Source: Paracoccaceae bacterium (GTDB lineage Bacteria; Pseudomonadota; Alphaproteobacteria; Rhodobacterales; Rhodobacteraceae). From it: 51,161 bases of DNA. Within the stretch, counting starts at the first letter, position 1, and every line of letters begins with the position of its first letter. The DNA is taken from assembly GCA_009773375.1 (NCBI GenBank), contig WRPH01000019.1, positions 90,916-142,076 of the forward strand, read 5' to 3'. Below are positions 17,139 through 27,196 of the stretch, in pieces. The notes under the pieces were generated by a model, which was given only the letters and a program-made list of their open reading frames with translations, made no database searches and was not told the origin of the DNA. Position numbers and translations under genes: made by a program.

Positions 17139-17169
17139 CAAGGCCCAAGGTTCGGCCCGGCGGCAGGGG

Positions 17170-17535
17170 TCAAACCCGCGCGGCAACCCAGGCGATCCAG
17201 CCCCAGATCGCGACGCGCAGCGCCATCGCGCCGACCGTGCGCATTTCATAGGCACCGCCGCGCAGCGTGTGGACGGCAAAGGCCAGACCCACCGCCGCCG
17301 TTGCCGCAAAAATCCCGATGCTCAGCGGTTTTGCCCATGCCAGCCCGCGCCATAGCCCCAACCCCGCCAGCACATAGGCAAAGCCCGCCAGAAAGTTGAA
17401 CCACAGCACCCAAGGCACCACCGCGCCCATATCTGCGCCGCCAAACAGTGCCCGCGCGCCGGAAACCACTGTCAGCAGACCGAACACCACCGCCACGCCA
17501 GCCGCCACCCTGCGGGTCTTGCCGATATCCGCCAT
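17170..17535 (-). CDS. Small four-helix membrane protein at the end of the nir operon
   Basis: 121 residues with four hydrophobic segments (about 11-30, 38-60, 65-85, 98-118). Start at 17535 with GGAGG seven bases upstream. No motif I recognise; no metal ligands or cysteines. It is the last gene on the nir minus-strand transcript, behind a hairpin that separates it from the cytochrome gene. A role in membrane assembly or anchoring for nitrite reduction would be a guess. Confidence 0.65.
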   Translation of the reverse strand: MADIGKTRRVAAGVAVVFGLLTVVSGARALFGGADMGAVVPWVLWFNFLAGFAYVLAGLGLWRGLAWAKPLSIGIFAATAAVGLAFAVHTLRGGAYEMRTVGAMALRVAIWGWIAWVAARV

Positions 17536-17567
17536 CTTAACCTCCTGTCCGTCTTGTTCAGGTGATC

Positions 17568-17597
17568 GCTTTCGGGCGGGCCTTGCCGCCCGAAAGC
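17568..17597 (-). terminator. Strong hairpin after the cytochrome c550-like gene
   Basis: GCTTTCGGGCGG and CCGCCCGAAAGC (12-bp arms, six-base loop) lie just past the cytochrome stop. No T-run follows, so it may stabilise the cytochrome mRNA or partly stop transcription before the small membrane protein gene. Confidence 0.5.
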
Positions 17598-17613
17598 CTG
17601 TCATGGTTTGACC

Positions 17614-18021
17614 TTACTTCAGCGTTGCCAGATAGGCAGCCATATCTTCGCCGCCTTTGGCCAGCTTGAAGGTCATCTTGGTTTTCGCCGCCGCATCGCC
17701 GGTCTTGGTTTTCAGCCAGGCCGCCGGATCGGCGATATATTCCGCCAGCGAGGCCTCATCCCAAACGCTGCCATCCGCCCCGGCAGCCACGATGGACTCG
17801 CCATATTTGAAATCGGCGACCGCGCCGATCTGGCGGCCAACCACGCCAAACAGGTTCGGCCCGGTCTTGCCGCCTTTGACAATTTCAGTGCCATCCGCCG
17901 CGATGATCGCATGGCAGGCTTTGCACTTCTTGAAGTCTTCTGCGCCTTCCTCGGCATCACCGGCAAAAGCAGGGGCAGCCAGCGCCAGCAACGCAAAAGC
18001 AATAGTCATTGTCTTCTTCAT
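17614..18021 (-). CDS. Cytochrome c550/c2-like electron donor
   Basis: 135 residues. Signal peptide MKKTMTIAFALLALAAPAFA, then a class I cytochrome with CKACH (33-37) and axial Met in KTKMTFKLA (M116). FKKCKACH, KGGKTGPNLFGVVGR and AKTKMTF match Paracoccus cytochrome c550 closely from memory. That protein shuttles electrons from the bc1 complex to nitrite and NO reductases in the periplasm. AGGAGATCCCG precedes the ATG. Its place inside the nir cluster suggests it is a dedicated donor to NirS. Confidence 0.85.
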   Translation of the reverse strand: MKKTMTIAFALLALAAPAFAGDAEEGAEDFKKCKACHAIIAADGTEIVKGGKTGPNLFGVVGRQIGAVADFKYGESIVAAGADGSVWDEASLAEYIADPAAWLKTKTGDAAAKTKMTFKLAKGGEDMAAYLATLK

Positions 18022-18045
18022 CGGGATCTCCTTCTTGATGAAATT

Positions 18046-18300
18046 TCAGGCCTCGGCCCGTGCGATCAGGCTGCGCACCCAACGCGCCGCGGCCCATGTG
18101 GCGGGCAGACCCAGCGGCAGCGCCCAAAGCACCGCCCGCACCGGCGGCAGCGCGGGCAGGCCGACCGATTGGCCCAAAAGGCCCAGCAAAAACAGGTTGA
18201 TCGCCACCGCCGCCGCCGTGAACGGATACAGCAGCAGCCCCAGCCGCCACAGCGACCTAGTGCGAGGTGCCGTCTTCAAAGCTGATCTTGTTCCAGACAT
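18046..18300 (-). CDS. Small two-helix membrane protein in the nir operon
   Basis: 84 residues with two hydrophobic segments (about 18-42 and 53-75) separated by GQSVGLPALPPVR. If started at ATG 18300 it overlaps the end of nirN by 44 bases; a TTG at 18279 is an alternative. No recognised family. Codon use and tight packing with nirN support it as a gene. It may be an accessory to heme d1 assembly or cytochrome handling, which is inference from position only. Confidence 0.6.
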   Translation of the reverse strand: MSGTRSALKTAPRTRSLWRLGLLLYPFTAAAVAINLFLLGLLGQSVGLPALPPVRAVLWALPLGLPATWAAARWVRSLIARAEA

Positions 18301-19819
18301 TATACTTTCCCACCGGCTTGCGCATCGGCAACCGTTTGATTTCCTTCAGGGTCTTGGCATCGAACACGATCACGGCGCCATCATCTTCCCAGATGGAAAC
18401 CAAGGCATAGCGGCCATCTCTGGTAAATTCGGTATGCGCCACGGTCTTGCCCGGCTCGGGGATGATCACCTGCACCACCTCCAGCGTTTGCTTGTCGATG
18501 ATGTGCAATTCGCCCTTATGCTCGCCGGTAAACACATCGGCCCAGACATAGGGGCTGTTGGCGTGACTGCGCAGAAAGAACCCCGGACCGCTGGTCTTGA
18601 TCGTCTTGATCAGCGACCAATCCTTCATATCAATCACCGAAATCAGCCCTTCGGTCAGATGCGGCGTCGCCATCACCCGGCGGTCGCCCCGCATCCATGT
18701 GATCCCCGAGCCCAGATGCGGCATCCCCGGCAAGGGCAGGCTGGCAATTTCACGGCCCACGTCCAGATTGACGACAACGCCAGTTTCCGCCTCGCGGTTG
18801 GTGCCGATCAGATTGCGGTAATCGGGCGAGAAAAAGAAATCATCCAGCGGCGCAGACACCTGAATCCGCCGCCGCGCGAACAGGCCTCTTTCTACCCCCA
18901 AGGCTTCTTCCATGCCGTTTTCATTCGAATGCACGAAGCCTTCGCTGTAAGGCCCGCCGTCTTCATTCGTGGCGATCTCCCAAATCTCGGCCACATCCTT
19001 CAACGCCAGCACGAAGGTTTCGCGCTGCGGTGCCTGATAGACCGCCGCCACCCGGCTTGGCGTGCCGTTCTTGCCCGCCACCTCGACCACCTTTTGCACC
19101 GACAGATCGGCGGTGGACAGGATGGTCAGCGTTGCAGGTAGATAGTTCGCCACCGCCAGCCATTTGCCATCCGCGCTCATCGCGATGTTGCGACTGTTCA
19201 AGCCGGCCCGCACCCGGCCAACTTCTTGCAGGCTCCAGATGTCGTATTTCTGCACCCAGCCATCGCGTGACATGATGAACACAAACCGCCCATCCGGGCT
19301 GAACTTCGGCCCGCCATGCACCGCAAACGGCGTCGCAAACCGATCCAGCACCGCAAAGCTGTCGCCATCCAGCACCGAGATATGATGATCGCCGCTTTCC
19401 ACCACCAGCGTGATGTTCATCGGATCGCCGCTGAACACCGGAGCGGCGGCAGGAGCATACTCCGCCACCATCGCCCGCGTTCCGGTAATATCTTCCGCCG
19501 TCCAGACCGGAGCCTGCGCCAAAGGCTCGCCAATATAGGCCGCGACCGCCGCAATATCCTGCGGCGACAGCGTGGCGGCAAACCCGGCCATTTGCGTCGC
19601 AGCCCGGCCCGATGCGATCACCGCCTCCAGCTTTTCACCTTTCAACCGCCCCAGAGTTTCCGGGATCAGCGCCGGGCCAGTGCCACCCAGCCGGGTTTCG
19701 GCATGACAACCCGCGCATAAATCCTGATAGATCACCGCCCCATCCGGCGCGGCCCATAGCGGGCTGGGCATAACCGGGATTGCCAGCAGCAGGCTAAACG
19801 AAAGAATGCGCCGGATCAT
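18257..19819 (-). CDS. nirN: NirN, c-type cytochrome with heme d1-binding propeller
   Basis: 520 residues. Signal peptide to about residue 23, then a cytochrome c domain with CAGCH (35-39), then an eight-bladed propeller like that of NirS ([55 protein letters not shown]). NirN oxidises dihydro-heme d1 to heme d1 in the last step of cofactor synthesis and can bind the finished cofactor. It is shorter than NirS and lies among the heme d1 genes, which separates it from the reductase itself. Its start lies inside the end of nirJ (26-base overlap). Confidence 0.9.
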   Translation of the reverse strand: MIRRILSFSLLLAIPVMPSPLWAAPDGAVIYQDLCAGCHAETRLGGTGPALIPETLGRLKGEKLEAVIASGRAATQMAGFAATLSPQDIAAVAAYIGEPLAQAPVWTAEDITGTRAMVAEYAPAAAPVFSGDPMNITLVVESGDHHISVLDGDSFAVLDRFATPFAVHGGPKFSPDGRFVFIMSRDGWVQKYDIWSLQEVGRVRAGLNSRNIAMSADGKWLAVANYLPATLTILSTADLSVQKVVEVAGKNGTPSRVAAVYQAPQRETFVLALKDVAEIWEIATNEDGGPYSEGFVHSNENGMEEALGVERGLFARRRIQVSAPLDDFFFSPDYRNLIGTNREAETGVVVNLDVGREIASLPLPGMPHLGSGITWMRGDRRVMATPHLTEGLISVIDMKDWSLIKTIKTSGPGFFLRSHANSPYVWADVFTGEHKGELHIIDKQTLEVVQVIIPEPGKTVAHTEFTRDGRYALVSIWEDDGAVIVFDAKTLKEIKRLPMRKPVGKYNVWNKISFEDGTSH

Positions 19820-21023
19820 GGCTTTTCCCCCGGAATGGCGTCACGGTCAGGCGGCTGGCATCCGCCAGACCGATCTCGGAATTGGTCATATAGCAAGCAG
19901 GGTCTTCCGCCCAAGGATCGCCCGTCACCTGCAAGGCACGAATGCGAGTGTTGCCGCCGCAGACCGCCTGAAACGCGCAAGCGCCACAGCGCCCCTTCAA
20001 CGGCCGGGGCCGCTGCCGCAATTGCGCCAGCATCGCATCGCCGCCGGTCCAAAGGCTTGAAAACTTGTCAGTTTTCACCGATCCTACGGTGTAATCCGAC
20101 CAATAGGTATCGGGATGCACCTTGCCTTGCGGGTCAATATTCGCCACCCCCAGACCGCTGGAGTTGCCACCCCACGCCTCCAGATGGCTGCGCACATGCG
20201 CGGCTTTCTCGGCCCCGAACTTGGCCTCAACCCACGCCAGCAGATACACCGCATCAGCATCGTTATTGCCCGTCACCACCTCGAACGACCGCCCCGCCTG
20301 CAGCGCGGCCCAGGCCCGTTCGATCAGCAAATCCATCGCCGCCCGCGTCCGGGCATGCGCTGTATCTTCGCCGCGATGCTTGTCACCGCGCCCCGCATAA
20401 ACCAGATGCGACAGGTAGAACTTGTCCACGCCTTCGGCATCGCACAGATCGAGCATCGCAGGCAGCAGATGCGCGTTGTCTTCGGTCAAGGTAAAACGCA
20501 ACCCCACCTTGACGCCGCGCGCCTTGCAATCGCGCACCCCGGCCAAGGCCTGTTCAAACGCGCCATCGACGCCGCGGAACCAGTCGTTCACCGCACCGAT
20601 GCCGTCCAGCGAGATCCCCACATAATCAAACCCCAGCGCCGCCACCCGGTCGGCATTCGCCCCGGTCAGCTTGGTGCCGTTGGTGGAAAGGCTCAGATGC
20701 CGGAAATTCAGCGCCCGCGCCCGTTCCGCCAGCTCCCAGAAATCGAACCGGCTCATCGGCTCACCGCCCGACAGGATCAGCGCCGGAATGCCGAAATCCG
20801 CCAGATCATCCAGCACCCCCATCGCCTGATCATGGCTCAATTCGCCCGGAAACGGCACGTCGGCGCTGGTGGTGTAGCAATGCCGGCATTTCAGATTGCA
20901 GGTTCGCGTCAGGTTCCAGATCACCACCGGCTTGACGGTATCGCCGCTTTGGCCAAAGCCGCGCCGCATCCGCACCGGGCCGGGGGCGACCAGCTCTTTC
21001 ATGTATTGTGTCAGCCGGAACAT
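19794..21023 (-). CDS. nirJ: NirJ, radical SAM enzyme of heme d1 synthesis
   Basis: 409 residues. CNLKCRHC (C42, C46, C49) binds the SAM-cleaving 4Fe-4S cluster and SGGEP follows for SAM. A C-terminal SPASM-like region ([13 protein letters not shown]...DPAC) provides further cluster ligands. NirJ removes two propionate side chains from didecarboxysiroheme to introduce the oxo groups of heme d1. Neighbours nirH and nirN are 3 bases and a 26-base overlap away, so it is mid-operon. Confidence 0.93.
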   Translation of the reverse strand: MFRLTQYMKELVAPGPVRMRRGFGQSGDTVKPVVIWNLTRTCNLKCRHCYTTSADVPFPGELSHDQAMGVLDDLADFGIPALILSGGEPMSRFDFWELAERARALNFRHLSLSTNGTKLTGANADRVAALGFDYVGISLDGIGAVNDWFRGVDGAFEQALAGVRDCKARGVKVGLRFTLTEDNAHLLPAMLDLCDAEGVDKFYLSHLVYAGRGDKHRGEDTAHARTRAAMDLLIERAWAALQAGRSFEVVTGNNDADAVYLLAWVEAKFGAEKAAHVRSHLEAWGGNSSGLGVANIDPQGKVHPDTYWSDYTVGSVKTDKFSSLWTGGDAMLAQLRQRPRPLKGRCGACAFQAVCGGNTRIRALQVTGDPWAEDPACYMTNSEIGLADASRLTVTPFRGKSHDPAHSFV

Positions 21024-21026
21024 GGT

Positions 21027-21515
21027 TCAGCCTTCCCTGTCTGTCAGCCGCATCCCAGTCTTTTTCAGGATGCGGGTGGAATAAAGAATGTCATTGGCGC
21101 GGCAGGCATCGCCCAGCAGCGCCGCGATCTGCGCCCGCAGGGTTTCCACCTCGGCGCGCGAAGAGCCGTGGATCATCGCAAACAGGTTATACGGCCAGGC
21201 GGGCCGCGCCCTTGGCCGCAAATAACAGTGCGACACGAAACTCAGAGCGCCCACCTGCGCGCCCAAGTCCATCGCCTGCGCATCGTCGACATCCCACACG
21301 CTCATGCCATTGGCGACCATGCCCAAGGCGTAATGATTGGGCGCCAGCGCAATCCGCCGAATCACGCCCGAGGCCTGCATCGCCGCCAGCCGCGCAATCA
21401 CTTCCGCCTCGTCCAGCCCCAGCCAGCCCGCCACCTCGGCATAGGGCGCGGGGGCCAGTGGCAGGCCGCTTTGCGTCGCGGCGATGATGCGGCGGTCGGT
21501 GGCGTCGATGGTCAT
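21027..21515 (-). CDS. nirH: NirH, siroheme decarboxylase subunit
   Basis: 162 residues. Start MTIDATDRRIIAAT at 21515, in a 4-base ATGA overlap with nirG. AsnC/Lrp-like fold: N-terminal winged helix (EVAGWLGLDEAEVIARLAAM) and a ferredoxin-like domain (WPYNLFAMIHGSSRAEVE). Though regulator-like, in nir clusters these proteins act with NirDL and NirG to decarboxylate siroheme to 12,18-didecarboxysiroheme. The order DL-G-H is intact here. Confidence 0.88.
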   Translation of the reverse strand: MTIDATDRRIIAATQSGLPLAPAPYAEVAGWLGLDEAEVIARLAAMQASGVIRRIALAPNHYALGMVANGMSVWDVDDAQAMDLGAQVGALSFVSHCYLRPRARPAWPYNLFAMIHGSSRAEVETLRAQIAALLGDACRANDILYSTRILKKTGMRLTDREG

Positions 21516-21985
21516 GCCAACACCCGAAAGCCGATGAAGAACTCGTGTTCCTTGGGGAATTGCAGCACAGACAAGCCGGTTTCCTTTTCGATCTTGCGCG
21601 CCACCCGCGCAATGTCGCGCGGCTGTTCGCAGGCCAGCACGAACCACATGTTCAGCGCGTGACTGCGTTCATAATTATGCGCCACCTCCGCGTGGGCATT
21701 GACCAAAGTCACGACCTCGTCGAACTTTTCCGCAGGCACAGCCATGGCACACAGGCAAAACGCGCCGCCCATCGCCTCGGCATCAAAAAACGGGCCAAAG
21801 CGGGTGATCGCGCCGTCATCGCGCAAACGCTGAATACGGGCGATCAGGCTGGCCTCATCCAGCCCCAGCGCCGCCGCGGCTTCGGCAAACGGATGTGGGG
21901 TCAGTGGAAAGCCATCCTGCAACGCATTCAGTATCGCGCGGTCGGTGGCGTCCAGCGCGTCAGCGGGAAGCGGTGTGCGTCTCAT
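21512..21985 (-). CDS. nirG: NirG, siroheme decarboxylase subunit
   Basis: 157 residues. Start MRRTPLPADALDATDR at 21985, overlapping the stop of nirDL by four bases. Same AsnC/Lrp-like architecture as NirH (EAAAALGLDEASLIARIQRL; HNYERSHALNMWFVLACE). The His in AHNYERSH is of the type proposed to take part in decarboxylation in NirDLGH. Works in siroheme decarboxylation. Confidence 0.88.
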   Translation of the reverse strand: MRRTPLPADALDATDRAILNALQDGFPLTPHPFAEAAAALGLDEASLIARIQRLRDDGAITRFGPFFDAEAMGGAFCLCAMAVPAEKFDEVVTLVNAHAEVAHNYERSHALNMWFVLACEQPRDIARVARKIEKETGLSVLQFPKEHEFFIGFRVLA

Positions 21986-22962
21986 GCGGCCTCCGGGTGG
22001 AGCAAGGCTCCGGTTTGTTTGAAGCAGCGGGTGGAAAACAGCGGGCGGTGTGGCAGGTCGGTCAGATCGGGCAGGGCGGCAGCTTGTGCAAGCACCTCCA
22101 AGGCCTGCGCCCGGCTTTGGCCGTGGATCATGGAAAACAGCCCGTAAGGCCACAGCCCCGGCACCGTGCGGCGCTGGTAGCACAGCGTCACGCCGGGATG
22201 CGCCGCCAGTGCTGCGCCGGCGCTGGCGATACGGTCCTCCGGCACCTGCCAGACCACCATCGCATTCGCCGCCCAGCCAATCGCCCGATGCCGCACGATC
22301 ACGCCTACGCGAGTCAATATCCGCGCCGCTGCCAGTGCGCGCACCCGCGCGATCACCGCAGCCTCGGGCCAGTCAAGATCCTGCGCAACCTGCGCAAATG
22401 GCCGCGCCACCAAGGGCAGCCCCTTGCTCAGCGCCTGCAACAGCGGCCTGTCGCCCTCGCGCAGCGCGGTTGCATCCGCCCCCGCGTCCAGCCCCAAAGC
22501 CGCCCGCGCGCCGCCCAAGCGGAAGCCCAGATCAATGTTGAACGCCCGCAACAGCGGCAAATCCAGCACGCGCAGCCCGGTCCTCGCCCCGATCCGCTGC
22601 AAACTGGCAGCCAGCGCGCCTGCATCCGGCGCGGTGGCGACGAACCACAGGTTCCAGATATCTTCGCGCAGATAGGAATGGTTCACCCCCGGCTCGGCCC
22701 CGACCAGCGCCGCCACCTCGTCCACCCGTGCCTCTGGCACCGCCAAAGCCGCCAAGGTAGACGCGCCCGCCGTATTGGGTCGCACCGTCGCCCCCACCCG
22801 CGCAATCGTGCCCACCGCCTGCAATGCGGTCAACCGCGCCAGCACCTCGGCCTCGCTGACCGCCAGCACCGCCGCCATTTCCGCAAACGGGCGTGGCACC
22901 AAGGGCAGATCGCGCTGGAATTCATCCAGCAAGCGGCGGTCAAGCGCGGGCAGGCGGTCCAT
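21982..22962 (-). CDS. nirDL: NirDL, fused siroheme decarboxylase subunits
   Basis: 326 residues made of two similar AsnC-like halves, NirD (about 1-155; ends near LRAFNIDLGFRLG) and NirL (about 165-326; RPLLQALSKGLPLVARPFAQ). Each half has the N-terminal wing and the ferredoxin-like half (NHSYLREDIWNLWF; TLCYQRRTVPGLWPYGLFSM). The fused form is known from Paracoccus and catalyses siroheme decarboxylation. It starts 1 base after nirF stops. Confidence 0.9.
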   Translation of the reverse strand: MDRLPALDRRLLDEFQRDLPLVPRPFAEMAAVLAVSEAEVLARLTALQAVGTIARVGATVRPNTAGASTLAALAVPEARVDEVAALVGAEPGVNHSYLREDIWNLWFVATAPDAGALAASLQRIGARTGLRVLDLPLLRAFNIDLGFRLGGARAALGLDAGADATALREGDRPLLQALSKGLPLVARPFAQVAQDLDWPEAAVIARVRALAAARILTRVGVIVRHRAIGWAANAMVVWQVPEDRIASAGAALAAHPGVTLCYQRRTVPGLWPYGLFSMIHGQSRAQALEVLAQAAALPDLTDLPHRPLFSTRCFKQTGALLHPEAA

Positions 22963-22963
22963 C

Positions 22964-24124
22964 TTACAACCCCGTCCGATGCGCGCGGGCGGTGAAGAAA
23001 ATGCCCGAGGGGCTGTCCGCCGCAATTTCCCCCAGCACTTTGAGCGTGCGGGTGTCATAGATCACGATCTTGTTGTCATCGCGGCTTGAAATCCACACCT
23101 CCGCCCCGCGCGGCGCAAACTCCATATGCAGCACCGCCTTGCCGGGGGTCAGGGTTTTCACCACCTGATGCGTGCGGCTGTCGATCACCTGTACCACATC
23201 ATTCAGCGGCGTGGCAAAATTCACCCAGACGAAAGGCGAGGCGGGCTGCGCAATGATGAACACCGCCTGCCCATGCACCGGCGTCCGGGCCACCTCGGCC
23301 AAAGACGCCTGATCCACCCACAACAGCTCATGCGCGCCGACAGCAGGCAGCACATACTGGCCTTCGGTAAAGGCCCAGCCCTGCAGATGCGGCATCTTGT
23401 AAACCGGCAGATCATCCTCGGTTTTGCCGTAATCTTGCAGAAACTTCACCGGCTTGGGGGCGGCGTCCCACAGATCGAACGCCGTCACCCCCTTTTCGCC
23501 GAACAGGCCGATCAGATAGGTATGCGCATCCGCCGTCAGCACCGCGTCAAACGGGTTTTTCCCGGCATTGCCCAGCGGCGTGATCACCGGTTCTGCACCG
23601 GAGAAATCCCCCAGAAACACCTCGCCGGTATCCCACACCGTCCAGGCAAACCGCCGCCCCGGCACATCGACCAGACCGATGGTCTTGCCCGCCGCCGGCA
23701 CATCCGCCACCAGCGCCAGTGTGTCGGCGTCAAACACCTTCACCCCGCCCGGCTCATAGTTGGACACCGCCACCAGCTTGCCATCGTCAGAGATCGCGCC
23801 GCCAATAGAGTTGCCCGCCTGCACCGTCCGCGCCACCACCTTGCGCGTCAGCATATCAACCTTGCTGAGGCCGCCATCGCGGCCAAACACATAGGCAAAG
23901 CGCTCGTCCGGGCCATAGGTCAGGCTGGCGTGGCTCAGATCGCCCAAGCCTTCGACCTTGCCGACAGCGGCGCGGTCTGACCGATCCACCACCAGCAGCG
24001 TGCCAGTCGCGCGTTCGATCACCAGCCCCAGATCGCCAGTGGCACAGCACGGAACTTCGGCCCAAACCGGCGAGGCCCAGACAGGCGAGGCCAAAAGCGC
24101 AAGCAGCTTCAAAGCGCGTTTCAT
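22964..24124 (-). CDS. nirF: NirF, heme d1 synthesis dehydrogenase
   Basis: 386 residues. An N-terminal signal (MKRALKLLALLASPVWAS) is followed by an eight-bladed propeller (GDLGLVIERATGTLLVVDR; IGGAISDDGKLVAVSNY; LHMEFAPRGAEVWISSRDD). NirF binds a heme d1 precursor in the periplasm and is needed for its final maturation, passing it to NirN and NirS. A Cys pair (EVPCC) lies right after the signal; some NirF proteins are lipoproteins, so the signal type is uncertain. Three bases separate it from nirC. Confidence 0.9.
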   Translation of the reverse strand: MKRALKLLALLASPVWASPVWAEVPCCATGDLGLVIERATGTLLVVDRSDRAAVGKVEGLGDLSHASLTYGPDERFAYVFGRDGGLSKVDMLTRKVVARTVQAGNSIGGAISDDGKLVAVSNYEPGGVKVFDADTLALVADVPAAGKTIGLVDVPGRRFAWTVWDTGEVFLGDFSGAEPVITPLGNAGKNPFDAVLTADAHTYLIGLFGEKGVTAFDLWDAAPKPVKFLQDYGKTEDDLPVYKMPHLQGWAFTEGQYVLPAVGAHELLWVDQASLAEVARTPVHGQAVFIIAQPASPFVWVNFATPLNDVVQVIDSRTHQVVKTLTPGKAVLHMEFAPRGAEVWISSRDDNKIVIYDTRTLKVLGEIAADSPSGIFFTARAHRTGL

Positions 24125-24127
24125 CGT

Positions 24128-24424
24128 CTAGTCCTTTTTCAGATAATGGGCGATCCACATCGCCTCTTCTTCCGTCAGCAAAGGCCGCCACGGCGGCATC
24201 GCCGTGCCCGGCACGCCATCCAGAATGATCAAAGCCAGCCCTTCGGCATCGGCAGGGGCCAGCGCGTCAACCGTCAAGGCCCGCCCCAAGCCGCCTTTCA
24301 GCGTCAGCCCGTGGCACGACCCGCAATCCTGAATAACCATATGTTCCAGCGCCTTAGCCCTTTCAGGGGCTACCTCTGCCGCGCAGGGCAGGGCCAGCAC
24401 CACAAGGGCCAGAAGGCTACGCAT
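24128..24424 (-). CDS. nirC: NirC, small c-type cytochrome
   Basis: 98 residues. Signal peptide MRSLLALVVLALPCAA, then a single c-heme site CGSCH (34-38) and a Met ligand candidate in GTAMPPWRP. Known NirC (cytochrome c55X) can pass electrons to NirS and takes part in NirS maturation. Start 24424 lies within the end of nirE (8-base overlap). Confidence 0.85.
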   Translation of the reverse strand: MRSLLALVVLALPCAAEVAPERAKALEHMVIQDCGSCHGLTLKGGLGRALTVDALAPADAEGLALIILDGVPGTAMPPWRPLLTEEEAMWIAHYLKKD

Positions 24425-25220
24425 AGGCCGCCATCCCGGCACCATCGCAAAGTGCCGCATTGGCGAGCGTGACCGCGCCATACAGCGACACCACATGCCC
24501 GATCACGAACAGCACCGGGGCTTCGGGATCGGCCCGCGCCACATCGGTCGCAATGCTGCCAAGGCTGGAAATCAGCCGCGCCTCACGCGGGGTGGTCGCT
24601 GCCGAAACCGCCATTACTGGCAGGCTGGCAGGCAGCCCGTGCCGCATCAGCTGAAACGCAATCTCGGCAATATTCGCAGCCCCCATATAGACCACCAGCG
24701 TCGTATCCTCCGACGCAAGCGAGGCCCAATCCAGATCAAGCGCCGCATCGCGGGCGCGGTGGCCGGTCACATAGCGCACGCCCGTCGCCAGCCCGCGATG
24801 GGTCAGCGGCACGCCGGTGCTGGCCGCACATCCCTGCGCCGCCGTGATACCCGGCACATAATCGACAGCCACCCCCGCCGCGCGCAGATCAGCGGCTTCT
24901 TCCGACCCACGGCCAAAGATCAGCGGATCGCCGCCCTTGACGCGCGCCACCATCAGCCCCTGCTGCGCCAGATCGACCAGCAAGGCATTGATCGCCTCTT
25001 GCGGCACCTTGTGGCATTTCGGCAGCTTGCCGACATCGATCAGCCGCACCCCCGCCGGGATCAGCGCCATGATTTCCGGGCTGACCAGCCGATCATACAC
25101 CACCACATCGGCAGTCTGGATCAGCCGCAGCGCCTTCACCGTCAGCAGGTCCGGGTCGCCCGGCCCGGCACCGATCAGGTAAACCTTGCCCAACGGGCGG
25201 TCGAGAGAGACGTCTTTCAT
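24417..25220 (-). CDS. nirE: NirE, uroporphyrinogen-III C-methyltransferase
   Basis: 267 residues. Begins GKVYLIGAGPGDPDLLTVKA, the SAM-binding GAGPGD motif of CobA/SUMT enzymes. VARVKGGDPLIFGRGSEE and VPGITAAQGCAAS are the other conserved blocks. It makes precorrin-2 from uroporphyrinogen III, the entry step towards siroheme and heme d1. Being inside the nir operon marks it as NirE rather than a cobalamin CobA. Only a weak ribosome site precedes the ATG; a terminator separates it from nirS. Confidence 0.92.
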   Translation of the reverse strand: MKDVSLDRPLGKVYLIGAGPGDPDLLTVKALRLIQTADVVVYDRLVSPEIMALIPAGVRLIDVGKLPKCHKVPQEAINALLVDLAQQGLMVARVKGGDPLIFGRGSEEAADLRAAGVAVDYVPGITAAQGCAASTGVPLTHRGLATGVRYVTGHRARDAALDLDWASLASEDTTLVVYMGAANIAEIAFQLMRHGLPASLPVMAVSAATTPREARLISSLGSIATDVARADPEAPVLFVIGHVVSLYGAVTLANAALCDGAGMAAYA

Positions 25221-25242
25221 CGGGATTACTCGCAGCCGAGGG

Positions 25243-25281
25243 GAAGAAAAGGGCGGGAAGGCCAGACAGGCCCTCCCGCCC
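25243..25281 (-). terminator. Rho-independent terminator between nirS and nirE
   Basis: GGGCGGGAGGGCC-TGTCT-GGCCTTCCCGCCC on the minus strand (13-pair stem with one wobble), followed directly by TTTTCTT. It sits after the nirS stop and before nirE, so nirS is probably made in excess of the downstream synthesis genes, which are reached by read-through or their own promoter. Confidence 0.8.
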
Positions 25282-25293
25282 GATCGCAGATGC

Positions 25294-27130
<1,837 letters not shown>

Positions 27131-27196
27131 GGCGGGCAAAAACCGCTTGGCGCAGGGTAGCCGGGTGCAAAACCGCCCCCAACCACAGGCCATTCG

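Noticed and set aside
18257..19819. Second nitrite reductase
   Set aside because: The propeller resembles NirS, but size, signal and position identify NirN.
20115..21662. Long plus-strand frame across nirJ-nirH-nirG
   Set aside because: Spans several well-supported minus-strand genes and has no recognisable domain; a shadow frame.
21027..22962. Lrp/AsnC transcription regulators
   Set aside because: The fold matches, but the nirDL-G-H arrangement inside the heme d1 operon identifies them as siroheme decarboxylase subunits.
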